Shown: positions 1 to 10,858, numbered from the stretch's first letter. The stretch is DNA of 64,000 nucleotides from Enterobacter sp. RHBSTW-00175 (GCF_013927005.1 NZ_CP055930.1:1736001-1800000); one strand, 5' to 3'. The notes: generated by a model from the sequence alone, not told the origin. Program-made: numbers and translations.

Positions 1-1123
1 GCCCTACCCAGACATCTGGCAGCAATACTGCCGAGTCGATATTACAGAAAGAGTTCACGCGCACGCATGGGAACAACACGGACTGCACCACCACAGAGCC
101 GGAAATAATGCACCCGCCAGAAACCAGCGAGTTCAGCGTCATGCCGTGGCTGCCAGAGCGATCCTGAACGAATTTCGCCGGTGGCAGGGATTCCATATGG
201 GTACGAATTGGCCAGTTCTGGTCGTACATATCCAGCTCAGGCGTCACCGATGCCAGATCCAGGTTTGCTTTCCAGTATGCTTCCAGTGTTCCTACATCGC
301 GCCAGTACGGCTCCGAGTTCGGGTCAGACTGTACGCAGGACAATGGGAATGGATGTGCATAAGCCATGCCAGCTTTGGTGATTTTCGGGATGATGTCTTT
401 ACCAAAGTCATGGCTTGAGTTTTCGTCTTTGTCGTCCTCTTCGAGCAATTCATAAAGATAATCTGCATCAAAGATATAGATCCCCATACTGGCGAGCGAT
501 TTGGTTGGGTCGTTCGGCATGGTCGGCGGATTAGCCGGTTTTTCGACAAAGTCGATAATCTTGTCGTCTTCATCCACATCCATTACGCCAAACGCCGCCG
601 CCTCAGCAACGGGCACAGGCAGACATGCTACGGTGCAACGCGCCCCTTTTTCGACATGGTCGATAAGCATGTGGGAGTAGTCTTGTTTGTAGATATGGTC
701 ACCGGCGAGGATCACGATGTATTCCGCGCCGTAGCGACGAATGATGTCGAGGTTTTGCGTCACCGCATCTGCCGTGCCGCGGTACCAGTTTTCACCGTGA
801 ACGCGCTGCTGAGCAGGAAGCAAATCGACAAACTCATTCATCTCTTCGCTGAAAAATGACCAGCCACGCTGAATATGCTGAACCAGAGTGTGCGACTGGT
901 ACTGAGTAATGACGCCAATTCGACGGATGCCGGAGTTAAGGCAGTTGGACAATGCGAAGTCGATAATACGGAACTTACCACCAAAGTGAACGGCCGGTTT
1001 GGCGCGTTTGATGGTCAAATCTTTAAGACGGGTACCGCGCCCACCAGCCAGTATCAAAGCAACTGTTTTTAATGGTAGCTGGCGCGCCAACATTAAGGGA
1101 TCGTTCTTCTCTAATCTCACCAT
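1..1123 (-). CDS. glgC: Glucose-1-phosphate adenylyltransferase (partial, C-terminus outside window)
   Basis: ADP-glucose pyrophosphorylase, which makes ADP-glucose from glucose-1-phosphate and ATP and is the allosterically controlled committed step of bacterial glycogen synthesis. Translating the minus strand from the ATG at 1123 gives about 374 codons that run off the left edge. The N-terminus reads [19 protein letters not shown], followed by the nucleotidyl-transferase signature [15 protein letters not shown] and then [20 protein letters not shown], as in E. coli GlgC (431 residues), so roughly the last 57 residues are missing. An AGGAG sits just upstream of the start. It is the third gene of the minus-strand operon glgB-glgX-glgC, 17 bases after glgX. 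Confidence 0.96.
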   Translation of the reverse strand, partial: MVRLEKNDPLMLARQLPLKTVALILAGGRGTRLKDLTIKRAKPAVHFGGKFRIIDFALSNCLNSGIRRIGVITQYQSHTLVQHIQRGWSFFSEEMNEFVDLLPAQQRVHGENWYRGTADAVTQNLDIIRRYGAEYIVILAGDHIYKQDYSHMLIDHVEKGARCTVACLPVPVAEAAAFGVMDVDEDDKIIDFVEKPANPPTMPNDPTKSLASMGIYIFDADYLYELLEEDDKDENSSHDFGKDIIPKITKAGMAYAHPFPLSCVQSDPNSEPYWRDVGTLEAYWKANLDLASVTPELDMYDQNWPIRTHMESLPPAKFVQDRSGSHGMTLNSLVSGGCIISGSVVVQSVLFPCVRVNSFCNIDSAVLLPDVWVG

Positions 1124-1140
1124 GACTAACTCCTTTTTTA

Positions 1141-3114
1141 TCATCTCTGGAATACGCACACTCCGTGCGCAGGCCCATGCCAGACTGCCATTACGACCGG
1201 GTTATCCTCTCCGGCAAAAGGGGGAATGGCGTGCCACGCCCCATCAGGTAATACAAAATTAACCACGTCTTGCGTGGCGTTTAACGTGATAAGCCAGCGT
1301 TCCGAAAGCAGGATTTGCAGGCATGGCGCGCCGCTTTGCCACTCTTGTGCGCTCAGCGGTTGCGCCTCTTTGTTTAACCAGACAACATTGCCATCACCCT
1401 CTTCCCACCACTGATTTGCCGTCAGCGCGGGGATGGTCTGGCGAAGATGAATCAGTGCAGCTGTAAAATGCACCAGCCCGCTGTTCGCCTGTTCCCATTC
1501 AAGCCAGGTGAGAGTGTTATCCTGGCAATAGGCATTGTTGTTGCCATGCTGGCTGTGTCCATGTTCATCACCCGCCAGCAGCATCGGCGTGCCTTGTGAC
1601 AACAACAGCGTTGTCAGCAGCGCATGGATGCTGGCGCGGCGTCTCTCGATGATGTCCTGACTACCGCCTAATCCTTCTATACCATGATTAAAGCTATGGT
1701 TATTGTTAGTGCCATCGCGATTCTCTTCGCCGTTTGCCTCATTGTGTTTCTGATTGAAACAAACGCAGTCGCGCAGAGTGAAACCGTCATGCGCCGTCAC
1801 CAGGTTGACGGTGGCAGAAGGTTGTTTCCCATCGCGTTTAAACAGATCGCTGGACGCCGCAAAGCGTCCGGCAAATTCCCCCAGCGACACACTTCTTTCC
1901 AGCCAGAAGCGGCGCGTGGCATCACGGTAATGATCGTTCCACTCGGCAAATAACGGCGGGAAATTCCCCACCTGATAACCGCCATCGCCAATGTCCCACG
2001 GCTCCGCAATCAGTTTGACCTGCGAGAGCACTGGGCAGTTTTTTATCACCTCAAACAGCGGCGCCTGTTGGCTGAATGTCGGGGTCCGCCCCATCACCGA
2101 GGCTAAATCGAAACGAAAGCCATCGACATGGAACGTTTCAACCCAATACCTCAGGCATTCATACGCATAGTGCGTCACGGCCGGATGGCTGAGATTGAGC
2201 GTGTTACCGCAACCGGTCCAGTTGTGGTAATCGCCATCTTCCCTTATCCAATAATAGCTACGGTTATCAATTCCGCGCAGGGAGAGCGTGGGGCCATCAA
2301 GATCGCTTTCAGCGCTGTGGTTCAACACCACATCCAGAATGACCTCAATGCCCGCCTCATGCAGCGCCTTCACCGCATCGCGGAATTCATCCCGCGCCTT
2401 ATCCGGGTGCGCCGCATAGCGCGGCTCAAGCGCAAACATCGCCAGCGGGTTGTAACCCCAGTAGTTGCTCAGCCCCAGTCGTTGCAGGCGCGGTTCGCTG
2501 GCAAAATGCGCTACTGGCAGCAGCTCCAGCGCAGTGATCCCCAGATGCTTCAGGTACGCAATCATCACCGGATGCGCGAGCGCCTTATAGGTGCCGCGGA
2601 TCTCTTTGGGGATCGACGGATGCAGTTGCGTCAGCCCCTTGACGTGCGCTTCGTAAATCACGGTTTTGCCCCACGGCGTGCGCGGCGGTTCGTCACCTTC
2701 CCAGTCGTAGAGCTCGTTGACCACCATGCTTTTTGGCGCAACGAGCGCACTGTCGCGGTGATCGGGTTCGCCGTAGCCAACGTGTAAAACCGGGTCGTCA
2801 ATCAGATCGCCTTCCACGCGGTGCGCGCAGGGGTCGAGCAACAGCTTCGCCGGGTTAAACCAGTGGCCTTGCGCTGGCTCCCACGGGCCATGAACGCGAA
2901 AACCGTAGTGCATTCCTGGCCGTCCTCCGGCCAGGTAGCCATGCCAGGTATCCCCTGTGCGTGCGGGCAGGTCGTAACGATGTTCGTTGCCTTCCCCGTC
3001 AAACACACACAGTTCCACCCGCTCTGCATGAGCGGAAAAGAGGGTGAAATTCACACCCTTTCCGTCAAAACTCGCCCCGAGCGGTTCGGATCTACCTGCC
3101 GTGAGTTGCGTCAT
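1141..3114 (-). CDS. glgX: Glycogen debranching enzyme GlgX
   Basis: Isoamylase-type GH13 enzyme that hydrolyses alpha-1,6 branches of phosphorylase-trimmed glycogen. The 657 residues match the length of E. coli GlgX. An N-terminal CBM48/isoamylase-N beta domain (about 1-150) precedes the (beta/alpha)8 barrel. GH13 motifs are visible: DVVLNHSAE, the nucleophile region [12 protein letters not shown], the acid/base region LIAEPWDIG and the transition-state region VTAHDGFTL. The start codon overlaps the glgB stop in an ATGA arrangement, indicating translational coupling. It is followed 17 bases later by glgC. Confidence 0.97.
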   Translation of the reverse strand: MTQLTAGRSEPLGASFDGKGVNFTLFSAHAERVELCVFDGEGNEHRYDLPARTGDTWHGYLAGGRPGMHYGFRVHGPWEPAQGHWFNPAKLLLDPCAHRVEGDLIDDPVLHVGYGEPDHRDSALVAPKSMVVNELYDWEGDEPPRTPWGKTVIYEAHVKGLTQLHPSIPKEIRGTYKALAHPVMIAYLKHLGITALELLPVAHFASEPRLQRLGLSNYWGYNPLAMFALEPRYAAHPDKARDEFRDAVKALHEAGIEVILDVVLNHSAESDLDGPTLSLRGIDNRSYYWIREDGDYHNWTGCGNTLNLSHPAVTHYAYECLRYWVETFHVDGFRFDLASVMGRTPTFSQQAPLFEVIKNCPVLSQVKLIAEPWDIGDGGYQVGNFPPLFAEWNDHYRDATRRFWLERSVSLGEFAGRFAASSDLFKRDGKQPSATVNLVTAHDGFTLRDCVCFNQKHNEANGEENRDGTNNNHSFNHGIEGLGGSQDIIERRRASIHALLTTLLLSQGTPMLLAGDEHGHSQHGNNNAYCQDNTLTWLEWEQANSGLVHFTAALIHLRQTIPALTANQWWEEGDGNVVWLNKEAQPLSAQEWQSGAPCLQILLSERWLITLNATQDVVNFVLPDGAWHAIPPFAGEDNPVVMAVWHGPAHGVCVFQR

Positions 3115-5297
3115 TCACCCTCCCGAACCAGCCAGATTGTGCTCAGCGGCGGCAACGTCAGGCTCAGTGAGTTCGGGCGTCCGTGGCTTTCCATCGCATC
3201 ACTTTGCACCAGCCCGCCGTTACCCGTGTTACTGCCGTGGTAGTGCATGGAATCGGTGTTCAGTATTTCGCGCCATTTACCGGCCTGATTAATGCCGAAG
3301 CGATAATGCTGACGAGGAACAGGGGTAAAGTTGCTGACGACAATGATCTCGTTGCCTGCTTTATCGCGACGGACAAAGGCCAGCACCGAACGTTCGTTAT
3401 CGTCCACCACCAGCCACTCAAAACCGTATGCGTCGAAGTCGAGTTCATGCAGGGCTTTATGGTGGCGGTAAGTCAGGTTCAGGTCGCGAACCAGGCGCTG
3501 AACGCCGTGGTGCCAGTTGTCGCCGCCTTCGAGCAGATGCCAGTCAAGGCTCCCATCGTGGTTCCACTCGCGCCCCTGGGCAAACTCGTTGCCCATAAAC
3601 AGCAGTTTTTTGCCTGGGAAGGCAAACATCCAGCCGTAGTAGGCGCGCAGGTTGGCAAACTTCTGCCAGGCATCGCCAGGCATCCGGTCGAGAATGGATT
3701 TTTTGCCATGCACTACTTCGTCGTGCGACAGCGGCAGCATGAAGTTTTCGGTGTAGTTGTAGAGCATCCCGAAGGTGAGTTTATTGTGATGATACTGGCG
3801 ATGAACAGGATCGAGCTTCATGTAGTCGAGCGTGTCGTGCATCCAGCCCAGGTTCCACTTGTACCAAAAGCCCAGACCACCCAGTGAAGAAGGGCGAGAC
3901 ACGCCAGCGAAGTCGGTCGACTCTTCCGCCATCGTGACAGCCCCCTCAACCTGCTCACCAATAATGCGGTTGGTGCTGCGCAGGAACTCGATCGCTTCCA
4001 GATTTTCGCGCCCGCCAAACTCGTTAGGGATCCACTCCCCTTCTTTACGGCTGTAGTCGCGATAGATCATCGATGCCACCGCATCGACGCGCAGGGCATC
4101 AATCCCAAAACGTTCAATCCAGTACAGGGCATTACCTACAAGATAGTTCGCGACTTCACGGCGACCGTAGTTGTAGATAAGCGTGTTCCAGTCCTGGTGA
4201 TACCCTTCGCGCGGGTCACTGTGCTCATACAGAGGGGTGCCATCAAATTCGGCCAGACCAAAATCATCCGACGGGAAATGGCCTGGCACCCAGTCGAGGA
4301 TCACGTTCAGCCCGGCGGCGTGTGCAGCACTGATGAAATAGCGGAAGTCATCGCGCGTGCCGAAGCGGCGTGTCGGCGCATACAGCCCGGTGGGTTGGTA
4401 GCCCCAACTGCCATCGAAAGGGTGTTCGTTAACTGGCAAAAGCTCCAGATGGGTAAAGCCCATCCATTTGGCGTACGGCACCAGTTGATCGGCCAGTTCG
4501 CGGTAGCTCAGCCAGAAGTTGTTATCGGTGTGGCGACGCCATGAACCCAGATGCACTTCATACACGGAAATAGGCGCATCAAAGCGGTTCGCCTGCTTGC
4601 GCTCCTCGCTCTGGGTGACCTTTTCCGGCAGGCCGCAAATCAGCGATGCCGTGTCCGGTCGCATCTGCGCTTCGAAGGCATACGGGTCGGCTTTAATGCG
4701 CAGCTTTCCGTGCGCGTCAATCATCTCGAATTTATAGAGTTGGCCGTTATTCGCGCCGGGGATAAACAGCTCCCAGATGCCGGTTTCGCGGCGCAGGCGC
4801 ATCGGGTGACGACGACCGTCCCAGTAGTTGAACTGGCCGACGACAGACACGCGTCGTGCGTTAGGCGCCCACACGGAAAAACGGGTTCCCGTGATACCGT
4901 CCATCGTGTCTGCATGTGCGCCCAGCGTTTCGTAAGGGCGCAAATGGGTACCTTCAGACAGCAGCCATGCGTCCATCTCCTGTAAAAGAGGACCAAAGCT
5001 GTAAGGATCATCAATGAGATTTTGCTGGCCGTGCCAGACAACGGCGAGCTGATAACGGAAAGGGTTTTTACGGCGAGGCATTACGCCCGAAAAAAAGCCG
5101 CGTGAATCAAGGCATTCCAGATTGCCCACTTTACGCCCGGTTTTAGGTTCAATGACCCACACTTCTGTGGCATCCGGTAACAGCGCGCGGACTTCAAGCC
5201 CGGCGTCGGTACGGTGCATTCCCAGAATGGAAAAAGGGTCGGCGAAATGACCCGCAATAAGCGCATTAATCACGTCTCTATCCACACGATCAGACAT
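3111..5297 (-). CDS. glgB: 1,4-alpha-glucan branching enzyme
   Basis: Introduces alpha-1,6 branches into linear glucan; first gene of the glgBXC cluster. From the chosen ATG it encodes 728 residues beginning [20 protein letters not shown], the E. coli length. An upstream in-frame ATG at 5306 exists, but the AGGA motif abuts it, whereas it is 8 bases from 5297, so 5297 is preferred. Two N-terminal beta modules precede the GH13 barrel. Catalytic motifs are [25 protein letters not shown] (nucleophile Asp near 405), TMAEESTDF (acid/base Glu near 458) and [11 protein letters not shown]. It overlaps glgX by 4 bases. Confidence 0.97.
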   Translation of the reverse strand: MSDRVDRDVINALIAGHFADPFSILGMHRTDAGLEVRALLPDATEVWVIEPKTGRKVGNLECLDSRGFFSGVMPRRKNPFRYQLAVVWHGQQNLIDDPYSFGPLLQEMDAWLLSEGTHLRPYETLGAHADTMDGITGTRFSVWAPNARRVSVVGQFNYWDGRRHPMRLRRETGIWELFIPGANNGQLYKFEMIDAHGKLRIKADPYAFEAQMRPDTASLICGLPEKVTQSEERKQANRFDAPISVYEVHLGSWRRHTDNNFWLSYRELADQLVPYAKWMGFTHLELLPVNEHPFDGSWGYQPTGLYAPTRRFGTRDDFRYFISAAHAAGLNVILDWVPGHFPSDDFGLAEFDGTPLYEHSDPREGYHQDWNTLIYNYGRREVANYLVGNALYWIERFGIDALRVDAVASMIYRDYSRKEGEWIPNEFGGRENLEAIEFLRSTNRIIGEQVEGAVTMAEESTDFAGVSRPSSLGGLGFWYKWNLGWMHDTLDYMKLDPVHRQYHHNKLTFGMLYNYTENFMLPLSHDEVVHGKKSILDRMPGDAWQKFANLRAYYGWMFAFPGKKLLFMGNEFAQGREWNHDGSLDWHLLEGGDNWHHGVQRLVRDLNLTYRHHKALHELDFDAYGFEWLVVDDNERSVLAFVRRDKAGNEIIVVSNFTPVPRQHYRFGINQAGKWREILNTDSMHYHGSNTGNGGLVQSDAMESHGRPNSLSLTLPPLSTIWLVREGE

Positions 5298-5531
5298 GGT
5301 ATTCATCCTGTTTTTTAGTAATCGCCCCTTTTTAAGCGCCCGGGTGCGATTTTTAATGTGACCTGAACGAAGCTCCTCTCTGCTTCGTCCTACCCTCAGG
5401 TAAGAAAGACTCTCCCTTAAAGCATAGCCAACGCTCTAAATGACTCCTGATAAAAAATAAGACATACGCGTTTACTCCATGTAGTACGCAAAAAAAGGGG
5501 TGACAATGCACCCCTGAGATTTAACAAATTA
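5298..5531. promoter_or_regulatory. glgB upstream region / asd downstream region
   Basis: 234 bases between two minus-strand genes. The right end holds the asd terminator. The rest must contain the glgB promoter and leader; I see no clear operator, and no coding region. Confidence 0.4.
5490..5515 (-). terminator. Rho-independent terminator of asd
   Basis: On the minus strand AGGGGTG, a six-base loop and CACCCCT are followed directly by a run of seven T. It lies 17 bases past the asd stop codon. Confidence 0.85.
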
Positions 5532-6635
5532 TTACGCCAGCTGGCGAAGCATTCTGCGAAGCGGCTCGGCAGCGCCCCACAGCAGCTGGTCGCCCACGGT
5601 GAACGCGGACAGGTATTCCGGCCCCATGTTCAGTTTACGCAGACGACCAACCGGGGTGGTCAGCGTACCGGTGACTGCCGCCGGAGTCAGTTCACGCATG
5701 GTGATATCACGATCGTTCGGCACCACTTTCGCCCACGGGTTGTGCGCAGCCAGCAGCTCTTCAACGGTCGGAATAGACACATCTTTTTTCAGTTTAATGG
5801 TGAAGGCCTGGCTGTGGCAGCGCAGCGCGCCGATACGCACGCACAGACCGTCAACCGGAATGGTGTTCGCGGTTGCGAGGATTTTGTTGGTCTCGGCCTG
5901 GCCTTTCCACTCTTCGCGGGTCTGGCCGTTATCCAGCTGTTTGTCGATCCACGGGATCAGGCCACCGGCCAGCGGTACGCCAAAGTTATCTACCGGCAGC
6001 TCGCCACTGCGGGTGAGCTGAGTGACTTTACGCTCGATATCGAGAATAGCGGACGCCGGGTTGGCCAGTTCAGTCGCAACGCTGTGGTGCAACTGACCCA
6101 TCTGGGTCAGCAGTTCGCGCATGTGGCGCGCGCCGCCACCAGAAGCCGCCTGATAGGTAGCAACAGAAACCCACTCCACCAGATCCTGCGCGAACAGGCC
6201 GCCCAGAGACATCAGCATCAGGCTGACGGTGCAGTTACCGCCAACAAAGGTTTTCACGCCTTTGTTCAGGCCGTCGGTGATCACGTCCTGGTTAACCGGG
6301 TCGAGAATGATGATGGCATCGTCTTTCATGCGCAGCGAAGATGCCGCGTCAATCCAGTAGCCCTGCCAGCCGCTTTCACGCAGCTTTGGATAGATTTCGT
6401 TGGTATAATCGCCGCCCTGGCACGTGACAATAATGTCGAGTGCCTTCAGCGCTTCCAGATCGTAAGCATCCTGCAACGTGCCTGTGGTACCACCAAAGGA
6501 CGGTGCAGCCTGGCCGAGCTGGGAAGTGGAGAAGAAGACCGGGCGGATAGCGTCGAAATCGCGCTCTTCAACCATGCGTTGCATGAGTACAGAGCCGACC
6601 ATACCGCGCCAACCGATAAAACCAACGTTTTTCAT
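5532..6635 (-). CDS. asd: Aspartate-semialdehyde dehydrogenase
   Basis: Reduces aspartyl phosphate to aspartate semialdehyde with NADPH, the branch-point step to diaminopimelate/lysine, methionine and threonine; usually essential because it supplies peptidoglycan DAP. The 367 residues from the ATG at 6635 begin [20 protein letters not shown], an NADP-binding Rossmann start identical to E. coli Asd. The catalytic cysteine lies in [10 protein letters not shown] and the substrate arginine/histidine region in [11 protein letters not shown]. The open frame extends 13 codons further upstream, but AGGA sits about 10 bases before 6635. It is monocistronic, with its own terminator. Confidence 0.98.
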   Translation of the reverse strand: MKNVGFIGWRGMVGSVLMQRMVEERDFDAIRPVFFSTSQLGQAAPSFGGTTGTLQDAYDLEALKALDIIVTCQGGDYTNEIYPKLRESGWQGYWIDAASSLRMKDDAIIILDPVNQDVITDGLNKGVKTFVGGNCTVSLMLMSLGGLFAQDLVEWVSVATYQAASGGGARHMRELLTQMGQLHHSVATELANPASAILDIERKVTQLTRSGELPVDNFGVPLAGGLIPWIDKQLDNGQTREEWKGQAETNKILATANTIPVDGLCVRIGALRCHSQAFTIKLKKDVSIPTVEELLAAHNPWAKVVPNDRDITMRELTPAAVTGTLTTPVGRLRKLNMGPEYLSAFTVGDQLLWGAAEPLRRMLRQLA

Positions 6636-6812
6636 AGCATTTTTTTCCTGGAGAGGTGTGTGCTGTTTGTGCAAACCAGTATTTAACTGGGATATGCTTC
6701 ACATTACAAAATGCTGCCAAAGTCGCAAGCGAAATTAATCGATGATTGCCAGACAATCAGAAAAGCAGCTAATCATCAGAATGACCATAGAAAGTATCAG
6801 GGATAACTTACG

Positions 6813-7406
6813 ATGAGTGAAATCATTTCCGCAGCGGTTTTATTGATCCTGATTATGGATCCACTCGGAAACTTACCTATCTTCATGTCGGTGCTAAAAC
6901 ACACCGAACCGAAGCGCCGCCGGGCAATTATGATCCGCGAGCTGCTGATTGCGTTGCTGGTGATGTTTATCTTCCTTTTCGCGGGCGAAAAAATCCTCGC
7001 GTTCCTGAATTTACGCGCAGAAACGGTCTCTATTTCCGGCGGGATTATCCTGTTCCTGATTGCCATTAAGATGATTTTCCCGAGCGCGGAAGGGAGCAGC
7101 AGCGGGCTACCTGCGGGTGAAGAGCCGTTTATTGTGCCGCTGGCGATTCCACTGGTTGCCGGGCCGACAATTCTGGCGACGCTGATGTTGCTGTCGCATC
7201 AGTATCCGAACCAGATGAGCCATCTGGTGATTGCCCTGCTGATTGCCTGGGGCGGGACCTTTATTATTTTGCTGCAATCGTCGCTGTTTTTACGTCTGCT
7301 GGGCGAGAAAGGGGTGAACGCGCTGGAGCGCCTGATGGGGCTGATTCTGGTGATGATGGCGACACAGATGTTCCTGGACGGGATCCGGGCGTGGATGAAA
7401 GGCTAG
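6813..7406 (+). CDS. yhgN: MarC-family inner membrane protein YhgN
   Basis: A 197-residue polytopic membrane protein of the MarC family, nearly identical in length and sequence to E. coli YhgN. About six hydrophobic segments are visible, with the family features MDPLGNLPIF near the N-terminus and IPLVAGPTILATL in the second half. Despite the family name, a role in antibiotic resistance is not established and the substrate is unknown. It is transcribed divergently from asd and ends at a strong terminator. Confidence 0.93.
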   Translation: MSEIISAAVLLILIMDPLGNLPIFMSVLKHTEPKRRRAIMIRELLIALLVMFIFLFAGEKILAFLNLRAETVSISGGIILFLIAIKMIFPSAEGSSSGLPAGEEPFIVPLAIPLVAGPTILATLMLLSHQYPNQMSHLVIALLIAWGGTFIILLQSSLFLRLLGEKGVNALERLMGLILVMMATQMFLDGIRAWMKG

Positions 7407-7417
7407 CAAGGTAAATG

Positions 7418-7446
7418 CAAAACGGCAACCACGTTGCCGTTTTTAG
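7418..7446 (+). terminator. Terminator of yhgN (GGCAAC/GTTGCC stem)
   Basis: AACGGCAAC, a three-base loop and GTTGCCGTT followed by T residues, shortly after the yhgN stop. The same GGCAAC/GTTGCC core recurs at 9461, 24038 and 29811. Confidence 0.85.
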
Positions 7447-7469
7447 TGTCTGCTCCCTCTCCCCGTGGG

Positions 7470-8754
7470 TGTACGGTCCGGGGACATAGTGAACACTTGT
7501 TCGGGGACATGGTAGACACTTACAACTAAGGCATAAGAACCCGTTTATGGAGTCGCTTATGTCCTGGGATGCGAGAGATACCATGTCATTACGTACCGAG
7601 TTTGTTTTGTTCGCCTCGCAGGACGGGGCGAACATCCGTTCCCTCTGCCGTCGCTTCGGCATTTCACCTGCCACCGGCTATAAGTGGCTTCGCCGCTGGG
7701 CGGAGGAAGGGGCCTCCGGCCTTCAGGACCGCCCGCGCATACCGCACCATTCCCCGAACCGCTCATCTGACGACATCACTGCCCTGCTGCGTATGGCGCA
7801 TGACCGCCATGAACGCTGGGGCGCACGCAAGATAAAGCGCTGGCTGGAAGACCAGGGGCACACCATGCCCGCCTTCAGCACCGTCCATAACCTCATGGCC
7901 CGTCACGGTCTGCTGCCGGGCACTTCACCGGGCATTCCCGCCACGGGACGGTTCGAACATGACGCGCCGAACCGCCTCTGGCAGATGGATTTTAAGGGCC
8001 ACTTTCCCTTTGGAGGCGGCCGCTGCCATCCGCTCACCCTGCTGGACGACCACTCCCGATTTTCCCTGTGCCTGGCGCACTGTACCGATGAACGGCGCGA
8101 GACCGTGCAGCAGCAGCTGGTCAGCGTGTTTGAGCGCTACGGCCTGCCGGACCGGATGACGATGGACAACGGTTCTCCGTGGGGAGACACCACCGGCACC
8201 TGGACGGCGCTGGAGCTGTGGCTGATGCGTCTGGGTATCCGGGTGGGGCACTCCCGGCCGTATCATCCGCAGACGCAGGGTAAGCTGGAGCGTTTTCACC
8301 GGAGCCTGAAGGCAGAAGTGCTGCAGGGGAAGTGGTTCGCGAGCGGGGGCGAACTGCAGCGCGCCTTCGACCACTGGCGGACAGTCTATAACCTTGAACG
8401 CCCGCATGAGGCGCTGGATATGGCGGTACCGGGGTCGCGGTATAAGCCGTCAGAGCGGCAGTACAGCGGCAACACCACGCCCCCGGAATACGACGAGGGC
8501 GTGATGGTCAGGAAAGTGGATATCAGCGGAAAGCTGAGCGTGAAAGGGGTAAGTCTGAGCGCAGGCAAGGCGTTCAGGGGAGAACGGGTCGGGCTGAAGG
8601 AGATGCAGGAAGACGGCAGCTACGAGGTGTGGTGGTACAGCACGAAAGTGGGGGTGATCGACCTGAAGAAAAAGTCGATCACCATGGGTAAAGGATGTTA
8701 AAAAGTGTTCACCATGTCCCCGAACACCTGTCTACCATGTCCCCGGACCGTACA
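7470..8754 (+). mobile_element. IS481-family insertion sequence, copy 1 (1285 bp)
   Basis: The ends are inverted repeats starting TGTACGGTCCGGGGACAT. Inside each end the motif GGGGACATRGTRRACA is present twice in tandem, separated by about 23 bases, a likely doubled transposase binding site. The element is flanked by a 5-base duplication GTGGG (7465-7469 and 8755-8759). It encodes one transposase. An inverted copy of the same 1285-bp length, with an identical transposase, is at 22723-24007. Confidence 0.93.
7559..8701 (+). CDS. IS481-family DDE transposase, copy 1
   Basis: Transposase of about 380 residues. An N-terminal helix-turn-helix (about 20-60, containing RRFGISPATGYKWLRRW) and a second HTH region (about 85-120) precede an rve integrase core. 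Candidate catalytic acids in this numbering are D144 (WQMDFKGHF), D203 (MTMDNGSPWG) and E244 (HPQTQGKLERFHRSLK). I chose the ATG at 7559 because GGAG lies six bases before it; an in-frame ATG at 7547 would add four residues. The protein is identical to the copy at 22776-23918, implying recent duplication. Confidence 0.93.
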   Translation: MSWDARDTMSLRTEFVLFASQDGANIRSLCRRFGISPATGYKWLRRWAEEGASGLQDRPRIPHHSPNRSSDDITALLRMAHDRHERWGARKIKRWLEDQGHTMPAFSTVHNLMARHGLLPGTSPGIPATGRFEHDAPNRLWQMDFKGHFPFGGGRCHPLTLLDDHSRFSLCLAHCTDERRETVQQQLVSVFERYGLPDRMTMDNGSPWGDTTGTWTALELWLMRLGIRVGHSRPYHPQTQGKLERFHRSLKAEVLQGKWFASGGELQRAFDHWRTVYNLERPHEALDMAVPGSRYKPSERQYSGNTTPPEYDEGVMVRKVDISGKLSVKGVSLSAGKAFRGERVGLKEMQEDGSYEVWWYSTKVGVIDLKKKSITMGKGC

Positions 8755-8946
8755 GTGGGAGAGGGCCGGGGTGAGGGCATCAGGCCGCACCCTAAAATAA
8801 TATTTCGTTTTGCGAGCCGCCTTCCAGAGCCTCTCTTGCCACCCGATCTTCAAAGCAGTATCTTCTCGCCACGCCTGCAAAATCAGGCGTCAGGGTTGGT
8901 CCCCTGAATATCCTCATCATCACTTCTCACTTGAGGAATATTATTC
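8755..8946. other. Gap between the IS and the unrecognised gene at 8947
   Basis: It contains the right half of the split REP-like repeat, then a small hairpin ACGCCTG-caaaat-CAGGCGT (8872-8891), and a GAGGAA motif before the gene at 8947. I see no recognisable promoter and no gene. Confidence 0.35.
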
Positions 8947-9387
8947 ATGGAATACACCTTTTCTCACACCTTATTTACCGCCCCGTTCGATCACACCACC
9001 GATTTCACCGAACTGGCAGACAACTGCGCGCGGTTTGTCGACGTACTGGTTGAATGTGACGATCCAACCCAAAAGATGGCGCTGTGCGGACAGCTCTCTA
9101 CCTGCCTTTCCCTGCTTCAGCCAACGTTGCTTGAACCTGTTCCTGAACATTTAAAAGCGAGCCTGACGGTGGATGACCTGCCGCTGGACGTGCCGGTCTT
9201 TGAGCCGGAAATGGATCAACTGGGGAGATACTGCCAGCTGCTAACGCAATTGCTATTGGCTCGAACGCTCCCGGCGAGCGATGAAAGAGTGGCGGGAGAT
9301 TTATTGCAGGACCTTACAGGGTTTTACGGCGATACGCTGAAAGCACCGCGCTGGCTGCGTACCACTGAAGGTGTCGTACAGTTGTAA
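8947..9387 (+). CDS. Hypothetical protein, 146 residues
   Basis: Not recognised. It is a soluble, acidic, mostly helical protein with no signal peptide or membrane segment. It starts MEYTFSHTLFTAPFDHTTDF and contains several cysteines (NCARFVDVL, ALCGQLSTCLSLL, RYCQLL). GAGGAA precedes the ATG at a spacing of about 10 bases. It sits between the IS481 copy and the terminator shared with gntU; E. coli has no gene here that I recall. Codon use resembles its neighbours, so it is probably a real accessory gene of this lineage rather than a shadow frame. Confidence 0.65.
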   Translation: MEYTFSHTLFTAPFDHTTDFTELADNCARFVDVLVECDDPTQKMALCGQLSTCLSLLQPTLLEPVPEHLKASLTVDDLPLDVPVFEPEMDQLGRYCQLLTQLLLARTLPASDERVAGDLLQDLTGFYGDTLKAPRWLRTTEGVVQL

Positions 9388-9411
9388 AAAAGCCGTCACC
9401 CGACAAATCCA

Positions 9412-9450
9412 GCCTCTGCGGCCTGATGCCCTCACCCACAGGGAGAGGGA
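9412..9450. repeat. REP-like palindromic element
   Basis: Reads TGCGGCCTGATGCCCTCACC followed by CACAGGGAGAGGG, a shortened member of the repeat family also seen at 7450, 15215, 21113, 22700, 29740 and 60203. It is followed at once by the GGCAAC/GTTGCC terminator. Confidence 0.7.
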
Positions 9451-9458
9451 GCAAACAT

Positions 9459-9486
9459 CAAAAAGGCAACTTACGTTGCCTTTTGC
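9459..9486. terminator. Bidirectional terminator between the 8947 gene and gntU
   Basis: AAAAGGCAAC-TTAC-GTTGCCTTTT is a perfect 10-base stem with A-rich and T-rich flanks, so it can work for both convergent genes. Confidence 0.85.
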
Positions 9487-9514
9487 GTTTTCCTTGAGAG
9501 GGAGAAAACCGGAG

Positions 9515-10855
9515 TTAGCTCAGCAGCGTAAACGCAATCATCCCGACAATTGCACCTGTTGTGCCGAGGATAGTTTCCATCAGCGTCCAGGTTTTCAGGG
9601 TTTGTGCTTCGGTCGCACCGGTGAATTTACCGAACAGCCAGAAGCCTGCGTCATTCACGTGAGACACCACGATAGACCCACCTGCAATACAAATTGACAG
9701 CGCGGCCATCTGTGCACCGGAGTAATGCAGCTGTTCAATCACCGGCATCACCAGACCCACGGCGGTTAAACACGCCACGGTCGCAGAGCCCTGAATGATA
9801 CGCACCGCAGCCGCCAGCACAAAGCAGGTTACCGCAATCGGCAAGCCCATGCCGGTCAGCGCTTCACCCAAAGCCGGGCCCACGCCAGAATCCACCAGCA
9901 CCTGCTTGAACACGCCACCGGCACCGATCACCAGCAGGATGATACCCGCCGGTTGCAGCGCAGCACCGCAGATCTCCATCACCCGGTCTTTCGGCATCCC
10001 CTGACGCATCGCCAGGCCGTAAATCGCCACCAGACACGCCACCAGGATCGCCGTGAACGGATGGCCGATAAACTCAAACCATTCGTAGGCGCTAGAGCCC
10101 ACCGGCACGAAACGCGCAGCGATGGTTTTCAGGCCCACCAGAACCAGCGGCAGCAGGATCAGCGACAGACTGAATCCGAAGGACGGCATTTTGCCTTCGC
10201 CGAGGTGCGGCTCGGTAATGTCATCAGGAATGTGCAGTTCAACATAACGGCTGATAAAATTGCCCCACAGCGGGCCGGCAATAATCATCCCCGGAATTGC
10301 CGCGCACAGGCCAATCAGGATCATCCAGCCAAAGTCAGCGTGCATCTGGGACGCCAGCAGCATCGGTGCAGGCCCCGGCAGCAGGAACGCTGCGGCGGCG
10401 GCCACGCCCGCAAACAGCGGAATAACCAGCTTCACAAGGTTGGTGCCAGTATGGCGCGCCATCGAGAATGCCACGCTAATCAGCAGCACCACCGCCACTT
10501 CGAAGAACAACGGCAGCGCGCAAATCAGACCGGCCAGACCAATCGCATAGTGCGCGCGGCTGTGCCCGAAGGATTTCAGCATTTTGACGGCTATCTGATC
10601 GACTGCGCCCGTCTCATGCAAAATCTTGCCAAACATCGCACCCAGTGCCACGACAATCGCCAGGAAGCCCAGCGTGCCGCCCATCCCTTTTTCCATGGTC
10701 GCTGCGATTTTGTCGAGCGGCATTCCGGAAAACAGACCTGCACCAATAGAAACCACCATCAAAGCAACGAAAGCGTGCATACGCGCTTTCATCACTAAAA
10801 ACAGCAGCAGCAAAACAGAACCTACTGCTGTTAAAACAAGCGTTAATGTACTCAC
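9515..10855 (-). CDS. gntU: Low-affinity gluconate transporter GntU
   Basis: A GntP-family gluconate:H+ symporter of the inner membrane, 446 residues, the same length as E. coli GntU and very similar along its whole length. It is strongly hydrophobic with a dozen or more predicted membrane segments. Family features include GLAGLICALPLFFEVAVVLL and IIQGSATVACLTAVGLVMP. It follows gntK with a gap of three bases on the minus strand, forming the gntKU operon: uptake plus phosphorylation feeding the pentose phosphate and Entner-Doudoroff pathways. Confidence 0.97.
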   Translation of the reverse strand: MSTLTLVLTAVGSVLLLLFLVMKARMHAFVALMVVSIGAGLFSGMPLDKIAATMEKGMGGTLGFLAIVVALGAMFGKILHETGAVDQIAVKMLKSFGHSRAHYAIGLAGLICALPLFFEVAVVLLISVAFSMARHTGTNLVKLVIPLFAGVAAAAAFLLPGPAPMLLASQMHADFGWMILIGLCAAIPGMIIAGPLWGNFISRYVELHIPDDITEPHLGEGKMPSFGFSLSLILLPLVLVGLKTIAARFVPVGSSAYEWFEFIGHPFTAILVACLVAIYGLAMRQGMPKDRVMEICGAALQPAGIILLVIGAGGVFKQVLVDSGVGPALGEALTGMGLPIAVTCFVLAAAVRIIQGSATVACLTAVGLVMPVIEQLHYSGAQMAALSICIAGGSIVVSHVNDAGFWLFGKFTGATEAQTLKTWTLMETILGTTGAIVGMIAFTLLS

Positions 10856-10858
10856 AAC

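Larger units (their letters stand above)
7450..8791. repeat. REP-like intergenic palindrome, split by the IS481 element
   Basis: The left half, CTCCCTCTCCCCGTGGG (ending at 7469), and the right half, starting GTGGGAGAGGGCCGGGGTGA (from 8755) and continuing to CATCAGGCCGCAC, together rebuild the palindromic repeat seen uninterrupted at 29760-29795. The IS lies exactly in the centre of the palindrome. Confidence 0.8.

Noticed and set aside
5742..6686. 314-residue open frame opposite asd, and similar long frames opposite gntU, ggt, tuf-like GC-rich genes and the TerC gene
   Set aside because: They mirror conserved genes codon by codon on the other strand and lack ribosome binding sites.
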